From Labrenzia sp. CE80 (lineage in GTDB: Bacteria; Pseudomonadota; Alphaproteobacteria; Rhizobiales; Stappiaceae), in assembly GCF_009650605.1 (NCBI RefSeq), contig NZ_WAJT01000001.1, forward strand, positions 1,302,001-1,366,000: 64,000 nt of DNA, written 5' to 3'. The notes under the pieces were generated by a model. The model made no database searches. It saw only the letters and a list, made by a program, of their open reading frames with translations, and had not been told where the DNA came from. The stretch's first letter is position 1. Every line of letters begins with the position of its first letter. The position numbers were made by a program, and so were the translations under genes. Below, in pieces: positions 36,506 through 46,409 of the stretch.

Positions 36506-37468
36506 ATGAAAATTACGAACCTAGCGCTCGGCGTGGCGATGCTTGCAGGCAGCATGGGCGCCGCAAGCGCTGCCGAGCAGCAGTTCATTTCCATCGGCAC
36601 GGGCGGTGTCACGGGCGTTTACTACCCGACCGGTGGTGCGATCTGCCGTCTTGTCAACAAGACGCGCAAGGAGCATGGGATCCGGTGCTCGGTCGAATCG
36701 ACCGGTGGCTCGATCTACAACATCAACACCATTCGTGCCGGTGAACTCGAATTCGGCGTTGCGCAGTCCGATTGGCAGTACCATGCCTACAACGGCACCT
36801 CGAAGTTCGAAGAGGCCGGCCCCTTCGACAAGCTTCGTGCGGTCTTCTCCGTTCATCCGGAACCTGTCACGATTCTGGCACGCGCTGATGCAGGTATTTC
36901 CAACATCACCGACATCAAGGGCAAGCGTCTGAACATCGGCAACGCCGGTTCGGGCACGCGCGGTACTTGGGATGTTATCGAAGCTGCTCTCGGCTGGAGC
37001 CGCGACGACCTGAAGCTTGCTTCCGAGCTGAAGTCCGCAGAAACCGGTCAAGCGCTTTGCGACAACAAGATCGACGCTTACTTCTGGCTCGTTGGACATC
37101 CATCTGCTCTGACTCAGGAAACGATCTCTTCCTGCGAAGCTGTACTGGTCAACGCGACTGGTCCGGAAATCGAGGCACTGGTTGCCGAGCGTCCTTACTA
37201 CCGGACCGCGACCATTCCGGCCGGCATGTACAACAACGAAGAAGACATCGTAACCTTCGGTGTCGGCGCAACATTTGTGTCGTCCGCTGATGTGCCTGAT
37301 GAAGTCGTCTATGTGCTTGTTAAGTCGGTCTTTGAAGACTTCGACAGCTTCACCAAGCTGCACCCGGCGTTCGCCAATCTGAAGCCGGAAGAAATGATCA
37401 GCGACAGCCTTTCTGCTCCGCTGCATCCGGGCGCAGAAAAGTACTACAAAGAAAAAGGCTGGATGTAA
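36506..37468 (+). CDS. TAXI-family TRAP transporter solute-binding protein
   Basis: The 320-residue periplasmic protein has a signal peptide (residues 1-22, ending GAASA) and then QQFISIGTGGVTGVYYPTGGAICRLVN, the family hallmark. The ITDIKGKRLNIGNAGSGTRG segment is also typical. TAXI proteins bind small organic acids such as glutamate or 2-oxoglutarate; the ligand here is unknown. GGAGG precedes ATG 36506. It is followed by a fused TRAP permease. Confidence 0.93.
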   Translation: MKITNLALGVAMLAGSMGAASAAEQQFISIGTGGVTGVYYPTGGAICRLVNKTRKEHGIRCSVESTGGSIYNINTIRAGELEFGVAQSDWQYHAYNGTSKFEEAGPFDKLRAVFSVHPEPVTILARADAGISNITDIKGKRLNIGNAGSGTRGTWDVIEAALGWSRDDLKLASELKSAETGQALCDNKIDAYFWLVGHPSALTQETISSCEAVLVNATGPEIEALVAERPYYRTATIPAGMYNNEEDIVTFGVGATFVSSADVPDEVVYVLVKSVFEDFDSFTKLHPAFANLKPEEMISDSLSAPLHPGAEKYYKEKGWM

Positions 37469-37478
37469 TTCAGCTTTT

Positions 37479-37513
37479 GGCCGGGGGGGCATTTTTGCCT
37501 GCCCGGCCTTTTT
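37479..37513 (+). terminator. Intra-operon attenuating hairpin after the TAXI binding protein
   Basis: GGCCGGG at 37479-37485 and CCCGGCC at 37502-37508 form a 7-bp GC stem, extendable inside, followed by TTTTTG. It lies between the binding-protein and permease genes and probably lowers permease expression relative to the binding protein. Confidence 0.75.
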
Positions 37514-37566
37514 GTTTCTAGAAAACCGTTTGCGGGACCGGTTTTTCCTCGTGGGGTGGGCATAGC

Positions 37567-40197
37567 ATGGCAGTGAATTCCAAGGATAAGGGCGGCGAGG
37601 TGGAGATTGATCTTCACGAGCTGGTCGCTCAAAGTGACACGGGTGCGCGTAATCCCTCGGGTCCGGTTAAGACCTTTTTGGCGGCACTTGCGCTGTTATG
37701 GTCACTTTTCCAGCTCTATTACGCCTCGAATGTTCCTTTTATCCTGACGGACCTGATTGGCATCAATGTCACGCTGAATTCTGACGCGGCGCGGTCCATC
37801 CATCTGGCCTTTGCTCTTTTCCTGGCAAGCATGGCCTATCCGCTGTTCAAGTCGAGCCCGCGAGACTACATCCCCTGGTACGACTGGATACTGGGTCTGC
37901 TTGGTGTCGTCGCCTGTATGTATCTTGTCGTGTTCAAGGACGCTATTTCTGTTCGCGCCGGCCTTCCCACAACAGCGGACTTGGCGATCTCGACGATCGG
38001 AATCATCATTGTTCTCGTTGCTACCTATCGTGCACTCGGGCTGCCGCTGGTCATCGTGTCCAGTGTGTTCCTGACCTATGTCTTCTTTGGCGATCAACCC
38101 TTTATCCCGGAAGTGATCCAGTGGAAGGGTGCGTCCTACGGCAAGGCCATGTGGCACTACTGGATGCAGACGGAGGGCGTGTTCGGTATCGCACTCGGCG
38201 TCTCCGCCTCCATGATTTTCCTCTTCGTCCTGTTCGGCGCTATGCTGGATCAGGCGGGAGCCGGCAACTATTTCATCAAGGTCGCCTTTTCGCTGCTTGG
38301 ACATTTGCGCGGCGGACCGGCAAAGGCCGCCGTGGTGTCTTCGGCCATGTCTGGCATGATTTCCGGGTCCTCCATCGCAAACACTGTGATGACCGGAACC
38401 TTCACGATACCCTTGATGAAACGGGTTGGCTTCAAGTCGGAAACCGCCGGCGCGGTTGAAGTCTCATCCTCGGTCAATGGACAGCTGATGCCACCAGTCA
38501 TGGGTGCTGCTGCCTTCCTGATGGTCGAGTATGTTGGTGTTTCCTATCTCGACGTGGTGCGCCACGCGATTGTGCCTGCGTCGATCTCCTACATTGCGCT
38601 TCTGTACATTGTGCATCTCGAAGCGTTGAAGGCGGGCATGCAGGGCTTGCCGAAGCCCGGGCCTGCGAAGACCATCATCCAGAGTCTCCTCGGCGTTTTG
38701 ACCGGCTTCCTCAGTGTCGCCATTCTCGCAGCTGTTCTCTATTACGGGCTCGGCTGGACCAAAGTGATCTTTGGTGATGCCACGTTCTACGGTGTCGTTG
38801 GCATTTTCCTCGTCACCTACCTTGCTCTCATTGTGGTCGCCTCAAAGCGGCCGGATCTGGAGCTGGATGACCCGGATGCCCCGATCGGGGCCTTGCCTGA
38901 GTTCATTCCGACTTTGCTGACGGGCCTCTACTATCTCCTTCCGATCATCGTCTTGGTCTGGTGCCTGATGATCGAGCGTTTCTCGCCGGGGCTTTCCGCC
39001 TATTGGGCGACCATTGGCATGATCTTCATCCTGCTCACCCAGAAACCGCTGAAGGCGATGCTTCGCAAGAGCGGCAATATTGCCGGTGAATGGCGAGACG
39101 GTGTGATTGACCTCGGCCAGGGTCTGATTTCCGGTGCGCGCAACATGATCGGCATTGCCGTTGCGACCGGTGCGGCTGGGATCATCGTTGGAACGATATC
39201 CCTGACCGGCGCGCATCAGATCATCGGCGAATTCATCGAATTCCTGTCAGGTGGCAATCTGATCGCAATGCTTGTGCTGGTGGCAATCTTTTCGCTCATC
39301 CTCGGCATGGGGCTGCCGACAACTGCGAACTACATCGTGGTGTCATCCCTGATGGCGAGCGTCGTGGTGGATATTGGCGCGCAGAATGGTCTGATCATTC
39401 CGTTGATCGCGGTGCATCTGTTCGTCTTCTATTTCGGGCTTATGGCGGATGTCACCCCCCCGGTCGGCATGGCGTCCTTCGCGGCGGCTGCCATCTCGAA
39501 AGGTGACCCTATCCGGACCGGGTTCACGGCATTTTTCTACAGCCTGCGGACCGTGGCCTTGCCGTTCCTGTTCATCTTCAACACCGATCTTCTTTTGATC
39601 GATGTCGGGCCGGTGCAGGCGATATTTGTCTTCCTGGTTGCGACCGTCGCGATGATGCTCTTCGCGGCGGGCACCCAAGGCTATTTCTTTGCCAAGAACA
39701 AAGCCTGGGAGGCGGTGGCCATCTTGCTGATTGCCTTCACGTTGTTCCGTCCAGGGTTCTGGCTGGATTACGTTCAGGCGCCTTATGATCAACTCGCTCC
39801 GACGGCGATCTTCGAAACCGCCGGCGCAGCGCCTGACGGCGGAACCTTGAAGGTGAAGGTCAAAGGTCCCGACTTCGATGACGCCGACAAAATGATCGAA
39901 ACACTGGTCGAGCTTGAGCTCGGCGCGGCAGGAGACGGTGAGGGGCGTGTGACCAATGCTGGTCTCACAGTTCTTTTGGAAGGCGACAAGGCGATCATTG
40001 AGGAGCCTTTCCCGGGAACGCCGTTCTTTGAGCCGTTCCAGTCCTTCGATTTCTACGGAGACATGCCTGTTGAGGTCGTTGAGGTTCGCCAGGAAGCCGA
40101 AAGGCTACCCAAGGAAATCTTCTACATTCCTGCTCTCCTTCTGCTTGGGCTTGTGATTGCCCTGCAGAGGCGGCGCACTGATGTTCCGGCGTTTTAA
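37567..40197 (+). CDS. Fused TRAP transporter permease (DctQM type), TAXI subfamily
   Basis: The 876-residue membrane protein combines the small (4 TM) and large (about 12 TM) TRAP subunits in one chain, as in TAXI systems. The permease core has MSGMISGSSIANTVMTGTFTIPLMKRVGF and LGMGLPTTANYIVVSSLMA, then ADVTPPVGMASFAAAAIS. After the membrane part, about residues 755-850 form a soluble domain (FETAGAAPDGGTLKVKVKGPDF), followed by a last TM. It uses an ion gradient for uptake. A UspA gene follows 12 bases later. Confidence 0.93.
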   Translation: MAVNSKDKGGEVEIDLHELVAQSDTGARNPSGPVKTFLAALALLWSLFQLYYASNVPFILTDLIGINVTLNSDAARSIHLAFALFLASMAYPLFKSSPRDYIPWYDWILGLLGVVACMYLVVFKDAISVRAGLPTTADLAISTIGIIIVLVATYRALGLPLVIVSSVFLTYVFFGDQPFIPEVIQWKGASYGKAMWHYWMQTEGVFGIALGVSASMIFLFVLFGAMLDQAGAGNYFIKVAFSLLGHLRGGPAKAAVVSSAMSGMISGSSIANTVMTGTFTIPLMKRVGFKSETAGAVEVSSSVNGQLMPPVMGAAAFLMVEYVGVSYLDVVRHAIVPASISYIALLYIVHLEALKAGMQGLPKPGPAKTIIQSLLGVLTGFLSVAILAAVLYYGLGWTKVIFGDATFYGVVGIFLVTYLALIVVASKRPDLELDDPDAPIGALPEFIPTLLTGLYYLLPIIVLVWCLMIERFSPGLSAYWATIGMIFILLTQKPLKAMLRKSGNIAGEWRDGVIDLGQGLISGARNMIGIAVATGAAGIIVGTISLTGAHQIIGEFIEFLSGGNLIAMLVLVAIFSLILGMGLPTTANYIVVSSLMASVVVDIGAQNGLIIPLIAVHLFVFYFGLMADVTPPVGMASFAAAAISKGDPIRTGFTAFFYSLRTVALPFLFIFNTDLLLIDVGPVQAIFVFLVATVAMMLFAAGTQGYFFAKNKAWEAVAILLIAFTLFRPGFWLDYVQAPYDQLAPTAIFETAGAAPDGGTLKVKVKGPDFDDADKMIETLVELELGAAGDGEGRVTNAGLTVLLEGDKAIIEEPFPGTPFFEPFQSFDFYGDMPVEVVEVRQEAERLPKEIFYIPALLLLGLVIALQRRRTDVPAF

Positions 40198-40209
40198 GGG
40201 GGAGATCTG

Positions 40210-40638
40210 ATGTACAAGTCCATACTGGTGCCGATCGATCTGGCCGAGAACAGTTCCTGGAAAAAGTCCTTGCCCGTTGCCGAGGCCATGGCTCGGACCT
40301 TTCAGGCTGAGCTCCACCTGGTGGCGGTTGTGCCTGATTTCGGGAAGTCCATTGTAGGAAGCTATTTTCCAAAGGATTTCGAAGGCGATGCTCTAAAGGC
40401 TGCAGGCGAAATGCTGAAAACCTTCATTTCAGAGAATGTCGGCACGGACATTCCGGTGAAGGGCCATATTGCACATGGCACGATTTACGAGGAGATCAAC
40501 AGAGCGGCAGACAAGCTCGGCTGTGATCTCATCGTCCTGGCGTCGCACCGTCCGGAGCTCAAGGACTACCTGCTTGGCCCCAACGCGGCTCGCGTTGTCC
40601 GCCATGCGGCGCAGTCCGTGCTGGTGGTTCGGGACTGA
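40210..40638 (+). CDS. Universal stress protein UspA family, TRAP-associated
   Basis: This 142-residue cytoplasmic protein begins MYKSILVPIDLAENSS and ends LKDYLLGPNAARVVRHAAQSVLVV, the ATP-site loop and last strand of the fold. The usual Gly-Ser of that loop is Gly-Pro here. A Usp gene next to a TRAP operon recalls TeaD, which regulates the ectoine transporter TeaABC; a similar regulatory role is likely. GGGGAG precedes the ATG. Confidence 0.9.
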   Translation: MYKSILVPIDLAENSSWKKSLPVAEAMARTFQAELHLVAVVPDFGKSIVGSYFPKDFEGDALKAAGEMLKTFISENVGTDIPVKGHIAHGTIYEEINRAADKLGCDLIVLASHRPELKDYLLGPNAARVVRHAAQSVLVVRD

Positions 40639-40669
40639 ACCGGCTGACCGCGTCAAAATACCTGCGACC

Positions 40670-40697
40670 AGACGCCTCTCGCAAAGGTGAGGCGTCT
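40670..40697 (+). terminator. Hairpin after the UspA gene
   Basis: AGACGCCTC and GAGGCGTCT form a perfect 9-bp stem with a 10-base loop. The tail GTGTCTTTCTTGG is only moderately T-rich, so termination may be partial. Confidence 0.6.
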
Positions 40698-40799
40698 GTG
40701 TCTTTCTTGGGTGGCTAGGTATCGTCTATGTAGGACTGAGACGGTGCTTTGGTCATTGGGGCGTCGCCCCAAGCCACCACATGATAGAGAACTCTTTTG

Positions 40800-41537
40800 A
40801 TGTTGCAGGATGTTACCATATGGGGCGCGGTTTTTGCCGGGCTCCTGTCTTTCGTTTCTCCTTGCGTCTTGCCGCTCGTGCCGCCCTATCTAGGGTTTCT
40901 CGCAGGCGTTTCGCTTGAGGAATTGACAGGCGAGGGGGACGACCGGGCCGCGTCTCGAAGAGTGTTTTTCGCAAGCCTGGCATTCGTCGCCGGCTTCTCG
41001 ACAGTTTTCGTCATACTCGGTGCCAGCGCCAGTTTTCTCGGCCAGTTCATCACACAGCACATTCAGTTTCTCGGCTATGTTGCAGGCGCCTTGATCATTG
41101 TAATGGGCCTGCATTTTCTCGGCGTGTTCCGGCTGGGGCTGCTTTACAGGGAAGCGCGGGTTCACGTGGAGAAGAAGCCGGCAGGGCTTGTAGGTGCCTA
41201 TCTGATCGGACTTGCCTTTGCCTTTGGCTGGACCCCATGTGTGGGGCCAATCCTTGCCGCTATTCTTTTTGTCGCGGGCTCGGAGGACACAGTGTCCAAG
41301 GGCGCAATACTGCTGGGTGCCTATGCGATTGGTCTCGGCATCCCGTTCTTGCTGGCCGCGACCTTCGCCGGTCCCTTCCTCGGGTTCATGAAGAAGTTCC
41401 GCAAGCATATGGGTGTTGTTGAAAAGGCAATGGGCGTTGTGCTCGTTCTGACAGGCATTTTGTTCATTTCCGGACAGATGGCCGTCATGTCCTACTGGTT
41501 GCTCGAGACCTTCCCGGCATTTTCCTACATCGGTTAG
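40800..41537 (+). CDS. ccdA: Cytochrome c biogenesis protein CcdA
   Basis: This 245-residue polytopic protein has about six membrane helices and the two Cys motifs SPCVLPLVPPYLGF and FGWTPCVGPIL. These carry reducing equivalents from cytoplasmic thioredoxin across the membrane for haem ligation or other periplasmic thiols. ATG 40800 is preferred over an adjacent TTG. It is a single gene; the partner thioredoxin-like protein is not adjacent. Confidence 0.93.
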   Translation: MLQDVTIWGAVFAGLLSFVSPCVLPLVPPYLGFLAGVSLEELTGEGDDRAASRRVFFASLAFVAGFSTVFVILGASASFLGQFITQHIQFLGYVAGALIIVMGLHFLGVFRLGLLYREARVHVEKKPAGLVGAYLIGLAFAFGWTPCVGPILAAILFVAGSEDTVSKGAILLGAYAIGLGIPFLLAATFAGPFLGFMKKFRKHMGVVEKAMGVVLVLTGILFISGQMAVMSYWLLETFPAFSYIG

Positions 41538-41644
41538 GTGGCTTTGTTTGGGAAGGGCATGTCCTGGTGCCAGTCTCCGGATGCGCCCTGGCCACGTGGA
41601 AATCAATTCCGATCGCAAATAAGCCAAGCGATGCTTCAGAGTGC

Positions 41645-42784
41645 CTAGTTCGGTTCGCTTGAGTTGGCTGCTAAAATGGGAAGGTTGTCACCGATGAAGA
41701 GCGCAGGGTGACATGTTTCGGTGATTTCCAGCAGCCTGAGGCAGGCAACCGCCGCGTCGGCCGCGTTTGCGAATGGCCCAACGAGAAGGTCGAACTTGCC
41801 TGTCGCCAAATCTGATGGCGCCAGTACCGGTCTAAGGTCCTGCATTCTCTCGGAGTTTTCTTCCTTGAAGACCTCCCATGCCTTGGCCGCCTCGATCGCA
41901 GTTCCGTACCGGCCGACAACGGCTCCGAAATCTGTCCTGCCAATTGCAGCTTTGCCGCTTCCTATTGCCTTGCCCGCCGCCTCTGAGGGCCTGATGAGGA
42001 ATGGCGCTGCTTCGCTCTGCTTATCGTCTGGTGCGGTGGGCAAGTTCGCGACGGGATTGATGGAGCCCGTCGACAACTCGGCGTCATCAACTTCTGGAAG
42101 CGCCACGATTCGGACCGGTTCATGGTTCTTGGTCGGCACGCTTGGTCTGGACAGCCTTGGAAGTGATGTAAACGGCCCAAGACCTGTTTCCGGTGCCGGA
42201 ACCACGTCCACAGCAACAGGAGATGTGCTTTCCGTGTGCACGACAACCGGCCGCTTCTCCGGCACAGGGGTCTTGGTTTCAGGTTCTGCCGCAGCATCTT
42301 TGGGGATCGCGGGGATAGGTTCCGGTCCAGCTTTAGACGTCGCCAGTTCGGCGTTGCCCGGGGCTTCAATCCGTTTTTCGAGAGCAGCGATCCGCCTGGA
42401 ATAGGCCAGATTTTGCTCGCTGAGCATGCTGAGGCGACGGCGAAGGCCCACAAGTTCTCTTTGGAGCGTCTCGATCTGCGCCGCCTCGATCTGCCCCTTG
42501 GAGGTGACCATCCGGCCATTCCGGCTAGGAAGCACGCCCATCGAAACATCCTGACCGTTGACGCCGATGGAGCCGGTTGAGCCGATCGGTCCGCTAGGAG
42601 GCAATGTGACGCCAGCGAAGTGTTCAGCGGGATTGGAAGGGCTTTTGGCAAAGTTGAAAGCTGCAAGACCGAGACTGCCGAAAACAATGGCGGCGAATGC
42701 CCAAGACAGGACGAAGACACGCTGAGGCGTCAGCGTGTCCGTTACGAGATCCCGTGTGGAGGTCTTGGCCATAGTTTCGGGCAC
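41645..42784 (-). CDS. Membrane-anchored SPOR-like cell-envelope protein
   Basis: The ~379-residue protein has one N-terminal membrane helix (about residues 22-45), then a coiled-coil-like region (QIETLQRELVGLRRRLSMLSEQ...), a Pro/Glu/Ala-rich low-complexity linker, and a C-terminal domain resembling a SPOR fold (FGAVVGRYGTAIEAAKAWEVFKEEN; KFDLLVGPFANAADAAVACLRLL). SPOR domains bind denuded peptidoglycan at division sites. The start is GTG 42784 or ATG 42772. It is divergent from glmU. The exact family is uncertain. Confidence 0.7.
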   Translation of the reverse strand: MPETMAKTSTRDLVTDTLTPQRVFVLSWAFAAIVFGSLGLAAFNFAKSPSNPAEHFAGVTLPPSGPIGSTGSIGVNGQDVSMGVLPSRNGRMVTSKGQIEAAQIETLQRELVGLRRRLSMLSEQNLAYSRRIAALEKRIEAPGNAELATSKAGPEPIPAIPKDAAAEPETKTPVPEKRPVVVHTESTSPVAVDVVPAPETGLGPFTSLPRLSRPSVPTKNHEPVRIVALPEVDDAELSTGSINPVANLPTAPDDKQSEAAPFLIRPSEAAGKAIGSGKAAIGRTDFGAVVGRYGTAIEAAKAWEVFKEENSERMQDLRPVLAPSDLATGKFDLLVGPFANAADAAVACLRLLEITETCHPALFIGDNLPILAANSSEPN

Positions 42785-42992
42785 GCGGTAGCGGTCCTGC
42801 TTCCTTGCGAATCTTGATCACGATCCTCGACATGAGACTTCAATTATAGTTAACGAACAAGAAAGAGTGCCGGTTCTCGCCGCAGTTCTTTCATTGTCCT
42901 GTGGATCGGGGCATACATGCCGCTGAAAACCGTCAAAGGGCTCTCAGGTTCTTTCTCGCGGGCCGTCAACTGATGATCGGGAAACGTCGGAA

Positions 42993-44348
42993 ATGTCTCA
43001 ACGCAGCTTCTTGCCAATTGTTCTTGCCGCCGGCCTTGGAACGCGAATGCGGTCTGAAATGCCGAAGGTGATGCATGCAATTGGCAACCTGCCAATTGTC
43101 GGGCATGTGCTGAAGACTTTGAACGTGGCCGACGCCGATCGTATTGCGGTGGTCGTCGGGCCCGATATGCAAGCTTTGGAAGAGCTGGTTGGAAGGCTGG
43201 CACCTGATGCGAGCTGTCATCAGCAGACTGATCGGCTCGGCACGGCCCATGCCGCTCTTGCCGCGCGTAGCGCATTGGAAGTGCCGGCTGACGATGTGCT
43301 GGTTCTCTTCGGTGATACGCCGCTTGTGACACCCGCCGCAATTTCCAAAGTCCGGGATCAATTGGCCGCGGGTGCGGATGTCGCGGTCCTCGGCTTTGAA
43401 GCTGCAAACCCTTTCGGCTACGGCCGCCTTCTGATTGAAAACGGTAAGCTCTTGGCGATACGCGAGGAAAAGGATGCCAGCGAAGAAGAGCGGAAGGTCA
43501 CATTCTGCAATTCCGGCATCATGGGCTTTAACGGCAAGGTCGCGTTGGGTCTTCTGGACGCAATTGGAAACGATAACGCCAAGGGTGAATTTTACCTGAC
43601 AGATGCACCGGAGATCGCCTCAGAGCGCGGACTCAAAGTCGTCGCGGTTGCTGGTGACGAAGAAGAAGTCCAGGGCATCAACACGCGAGCGCAGTTGGCC
43701 ACTTGCGAGGCTGTGTTTCAAAAACGAATGCGGCAGATGGCACTCGAAAATGGTGTCAGCCTACAGGCCCCTGACACGGTCTATTTTTCTCACGACACAG
43801 AAATCGAGCCCGATGTCACCGTCGAGCCGAATGTTGTCTTTGGACCAGGTGTTTCCATCGAGAGCGGCGTGACCATCCGGGCCTTCAGCCACCTTGAAGG
43901 CGCGTCGGTTGGCAAGGGCTCTACCGTGGGTCCATACGCGCGGCTTCGACCGGGCGCAAATCTTGCCGAAGGCAGCCACATCGGCAACTTCGTTGAGATC
44001 AAGAATGCATCTGTTGGCGCTGGCGCAAAAGTCAATCATTTGAGCTACATCGGCGATGCCACCGTCGGTGAGAAAAGCAACATCGGTGCGGGCACCATCA
44101 CGTGCAACTACGATGGTTTCGGCAAGCACAAGACCGAGATCGGCGCGGGCAGTTTTGTTGGCTCGAATTCAACGCTTGTGGCGCCGTTGACCCTGGGGGA
44201 GGGGGTCTATGTGGCCGCGGGCAGTGTGGTGACCGACGCCGTTTCCGACAATTCCCTTGTGATCGGGCGCGGGCGTCAGGTCGAAAAGAGTGGCCGGGCG
44301 GAGGAACTCCGGGCGCGCTTCAAGGCCGCCAAAGCGATGAAATCCTGA
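42993..44348 (+). CDS. glmU: Bifunctional UDP-N-acetylglucosamine pyrophosphorylase / GlcN-1-P acetyltransferase
   Basis: The 451-residue enzyme makes UDP-GlcNAc for peptidoglycan and LPS. The N-terminal uridylyltransferase has LAAGLGTRMRSEMPKVMH and QTDRLGTAHAA. The C-terminal left-handed beta-helix acetyltransferase shows hexapeptide repeats, GNFVEIKNA, and GAGTITCNYDGFGKHKTEIG. It is followed after 150 bases by glmS, which supplies glucosamine-6-phosphate. Confidence 0.97.
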   Translation: MSQRSFLPIVLAAGLGTRMRSEMPKVMHAIGNLPIVGHVLKTLNVADADRIAVVVGPDMQALEELVGRLAPDASCHQQTDRLGTAHAALAARSALEVPADDVLVLFGDTPLVTPAAISKVRDQLAAGADVAVLGFEAANPFGYGRLLIENGKLLAIREEKDASEEERKVTFCNSGIMGFNGKVALGLLDAIGNDNAKGEFYLTDAPEIASERGLKVVAVAGDEEEVQGINTRAQLATCEAVFQKRMRQMALENGVSLQAPDTVYFSHDTEIEPDVTVEPNVVFGPGVSIESGVTIRAFSHLEGASVGKGSTVGPYARLRPGANLAEGSHIGNFVEIKNASVGAGAKVNHLSYIGDATVGEKSNIGAGTITCNYDGFGKHKTEIGAGSFVGSNSTLVAPLTLGEGVYVAAGSVVTDAVSDNSLVIGRGRQVEKSGRAEELRARFKAAKAMKS

Positions 44349-44498
44349 TCGCTTCACTTCGCCCCTTGTCGAAGTTGCCGGTTTGGCGAACCAAATCCTT
44401 ACTCCTCCATGTCACGATCTGAAACAGGGTTTGATTTCAGTTCATTGCGCCGCGTCCGCTATGGGTGAGCTGCGTTTTCACGATCAAGGAATTTTTCT

Positions 44499-46325
44499 AT
44501 GTGCGGGATTGTCGGCATTCTCGGATCTACTGATGTTGCGCCTCGGCTTGTCGATGCGCTGAAGCGTCTTGAGTACCGGGGTTATGATTCCGCCGGGGTT
44601 GCCACGCTGGAAGAGGGCCACCTGGTCCGTCGCCGTGCCGAGGGCAAATTGCGCAACCTTGAGGCCACGCTCGAGAAGACGCCCGTTGGCGGAACATCCG
44701 GCATCGGTCATACCCGTTGGGCGACACACGGCAGCCCGAGCGTCGCCAACGCGCATCCGCATATGGCCGGCAAGGTCGCGGTTGTTCACAACGGCATCAT
44801 CGAAAACTATCTGGAGCTTCGCGAGGAGATCAAAGATGGCGGTGCTGACATTCTGACCGAGACCGATACCGAGGTCGTCGCGCATCTTGTAAACGCTGAG
44901 CTCGCCAAAGGCCTTTCACCACAAGACGCAGCCGCCAAGGTGCTGCCAAGGCTAAAGGGGGCGTTTGCACTGGCCTTCTTGTTCGATGGTGACAACGATC
45001 TCCTGATTGGTGCGCGCAAAGGATCGCCTTTGGCGATTGGTCATGGAGACGGCGAGATGTATCTGGGATCAGATGCCATCGCACTGTCTCCGTTCACCGA
45101 TCGCATCACCTACCTGGAAGAGGGCGATTGGGCTGTTCTCGACCGCAGTGGTGCGCGCGTGTTCGACGCCAACAACAACGAGGTGAGCCGCCAAGAGTCC
45201 CGTTCTTCAGTGACGGCAGCGCTGATGGACAAAGGCAACTACCGCCATTTTATGGCCAAGGAAATCCACGAGCAACCGGAAGTAATCGGACATACCCTGT
45301 CTCGTTATATCGATCTTGGTGCGCGCAAGGTGGACGTTCCAGGCGCTGCTGCCATCGATTTTACGAACCTCAACCGAATTGTGATTTCCGCGTGCGGCAC
45401 GGCGTATTATGCAGGCCTGGTCGCAAAATACTGGTTTGAGAAATACGCTCGCCTTCCAGTCGAAATTGATGTCGCCTCTGAATTTCGCTATCGCGAGACG
45501 CCAATCGGCAAGAACGAATTCGCGCTGTTCATTTCCCAGTCTGGTGAGACAGCGGACACATTGGCGTCGCTTCGCTACTGTAAGGAAAATGGTGCCAAGA
45601 TCGGGGCCGTCGTGAACGTGCCGGAAAGCACGATCGCGCGTGAGTCCGATGTTGTCTTTCAGACAATTGCAGGGCCTGAAATCGGGGTCGCCTCAACCAA
45701 GGCGTTCACCTGTCAGCTTGCGGTACTGGCGGCCCTTGCCATCCACGCGGGCCGCTCTCGCGGGTTTGTGAATGAGGGCCAGGAGACCGAGCTGGTGGAG
45801 GCATTGGGAGCTATCCCAGGTCTTGCGGTTCAAGCGCTGAAGAGCGAGATTAAGATCGAGACCCTTTCTCAACCTCTTTCCCGGGTCAGCGATGCCCTCT
45901 ATCTGGGCCGCGGAACCAATTTTCCGCTCGCGATGGAAGGTGCGCTGAAGCTCAAGGAGCTGTCTTACATTCATGCAGAAGGTTACGCCGCCGGTGAGCT
46001 CAAGCATGGGCCGATCGCGCTGATTGACGAGAACATGCCAGTTTTCGTCATCGCGCCTCACGACGGGATCTATGAGAAGACTGTCTCCAACATGCAGGAG
46101 GTGGCCGCACGTGGCGGGCGCATTATCCTCATCACGGACGAACGGGGTGCGGTTGAAAGCGGTGATGTCGCGCAGGATGTGGTGATCATGCCGGACGTGC
46201 ATGAGATCGTTGCGCCGATCATCTATGCGCTGCCAGTCCAGATGATCTCGTATCATACTGCAGTCTTTATGGGCACGGATGTTGACCAACCACGCAACCT
46301 CGCGAAGTCGGTGACCGTGGAATAG
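44499..46325 (+). CDS. glmS: Glutamine-fructose-6-phosphate aminotransferase (isomerizing)
   Basis: This 608-residue enzyme starts MCGIVGILGS with the catalytic Cys after removal of Met. The glutaminase domain is about residues 1-240 (GHTRWATHG, HNGIIEN). Two SIS sugar-isomerase domains follow (SACGTAYYAG, SQSGETADT, ASTKAFTCQ), and the C-terminus NLAKSVTVE is invariant. AAGGA precedes ATG 44499. No glmS ribozyme is expected in this lineage and none was seen in the 150-base upstream gap. Confidence 0.97.
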   Translation: MCGIVGILGSTDVAPRLVDALKRLEYRGYDSAGVATLEEGHLVRRRAEGKLRNLEATLEKTPVGGTSGIGHTRWATHGSPSVANAHPHMAGKVAVVHNGIIENYLELREEIKDGGADILTETDTEVVAHLVNAELAKGLSPQDAAAKVLPRLKGAFALAFLFDGDNDLLIGARKGSPLAIGHGDGEMYLGSDAIALSPFTDRITYLEEGDWAVLDRSGARVFDANNNEVSRQESRSSVTAALMDKGNYRHFMAKEIHEQPEVIGHTLSRYIDLGARKVDVPGAAAIDFTNLNRIVISACGTAYYAGLVAKYWFEKYARLPVEIDVASEFRYRETPIGKNEFALFISQSGETADTLASLRYCKENGAKIGAVVNVPESTIARESDVVFQTIAGPEIGVASTKAFTCQLAVLAALAIHAGRSRGFVNEGQETELVEALGAIPGLAVQALKSEIKIETLSQPLSRVSDALYLGRGTNFPLAMEGALKLKELSYIHAEGYAAGELKHGPIALIDENMPVFVIAPHDGIYEKTVSNMQEVAARGGRIILITDERGAVESGDVAQDVVIMPDVHEIVAPIIYALPVQMISYHTAVFMGTDVDQPRNLAKSVTVE

Positions 46326-46409
46326 GTCATATTCCCTTTTAGTCAGTGCTTTGTTGTAGTTAATTAAACGACTTTGTTAGAGTGGCGCGACGGAAACGTT
46401 TCCTGTGCG

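Noticed and set aside
44349..44498. glmS ribozyme upstream of glmS
   Set aside because: No ribozyme-like pairing was recognisable, and this ribozyme is mainly a Gram-positive feature.
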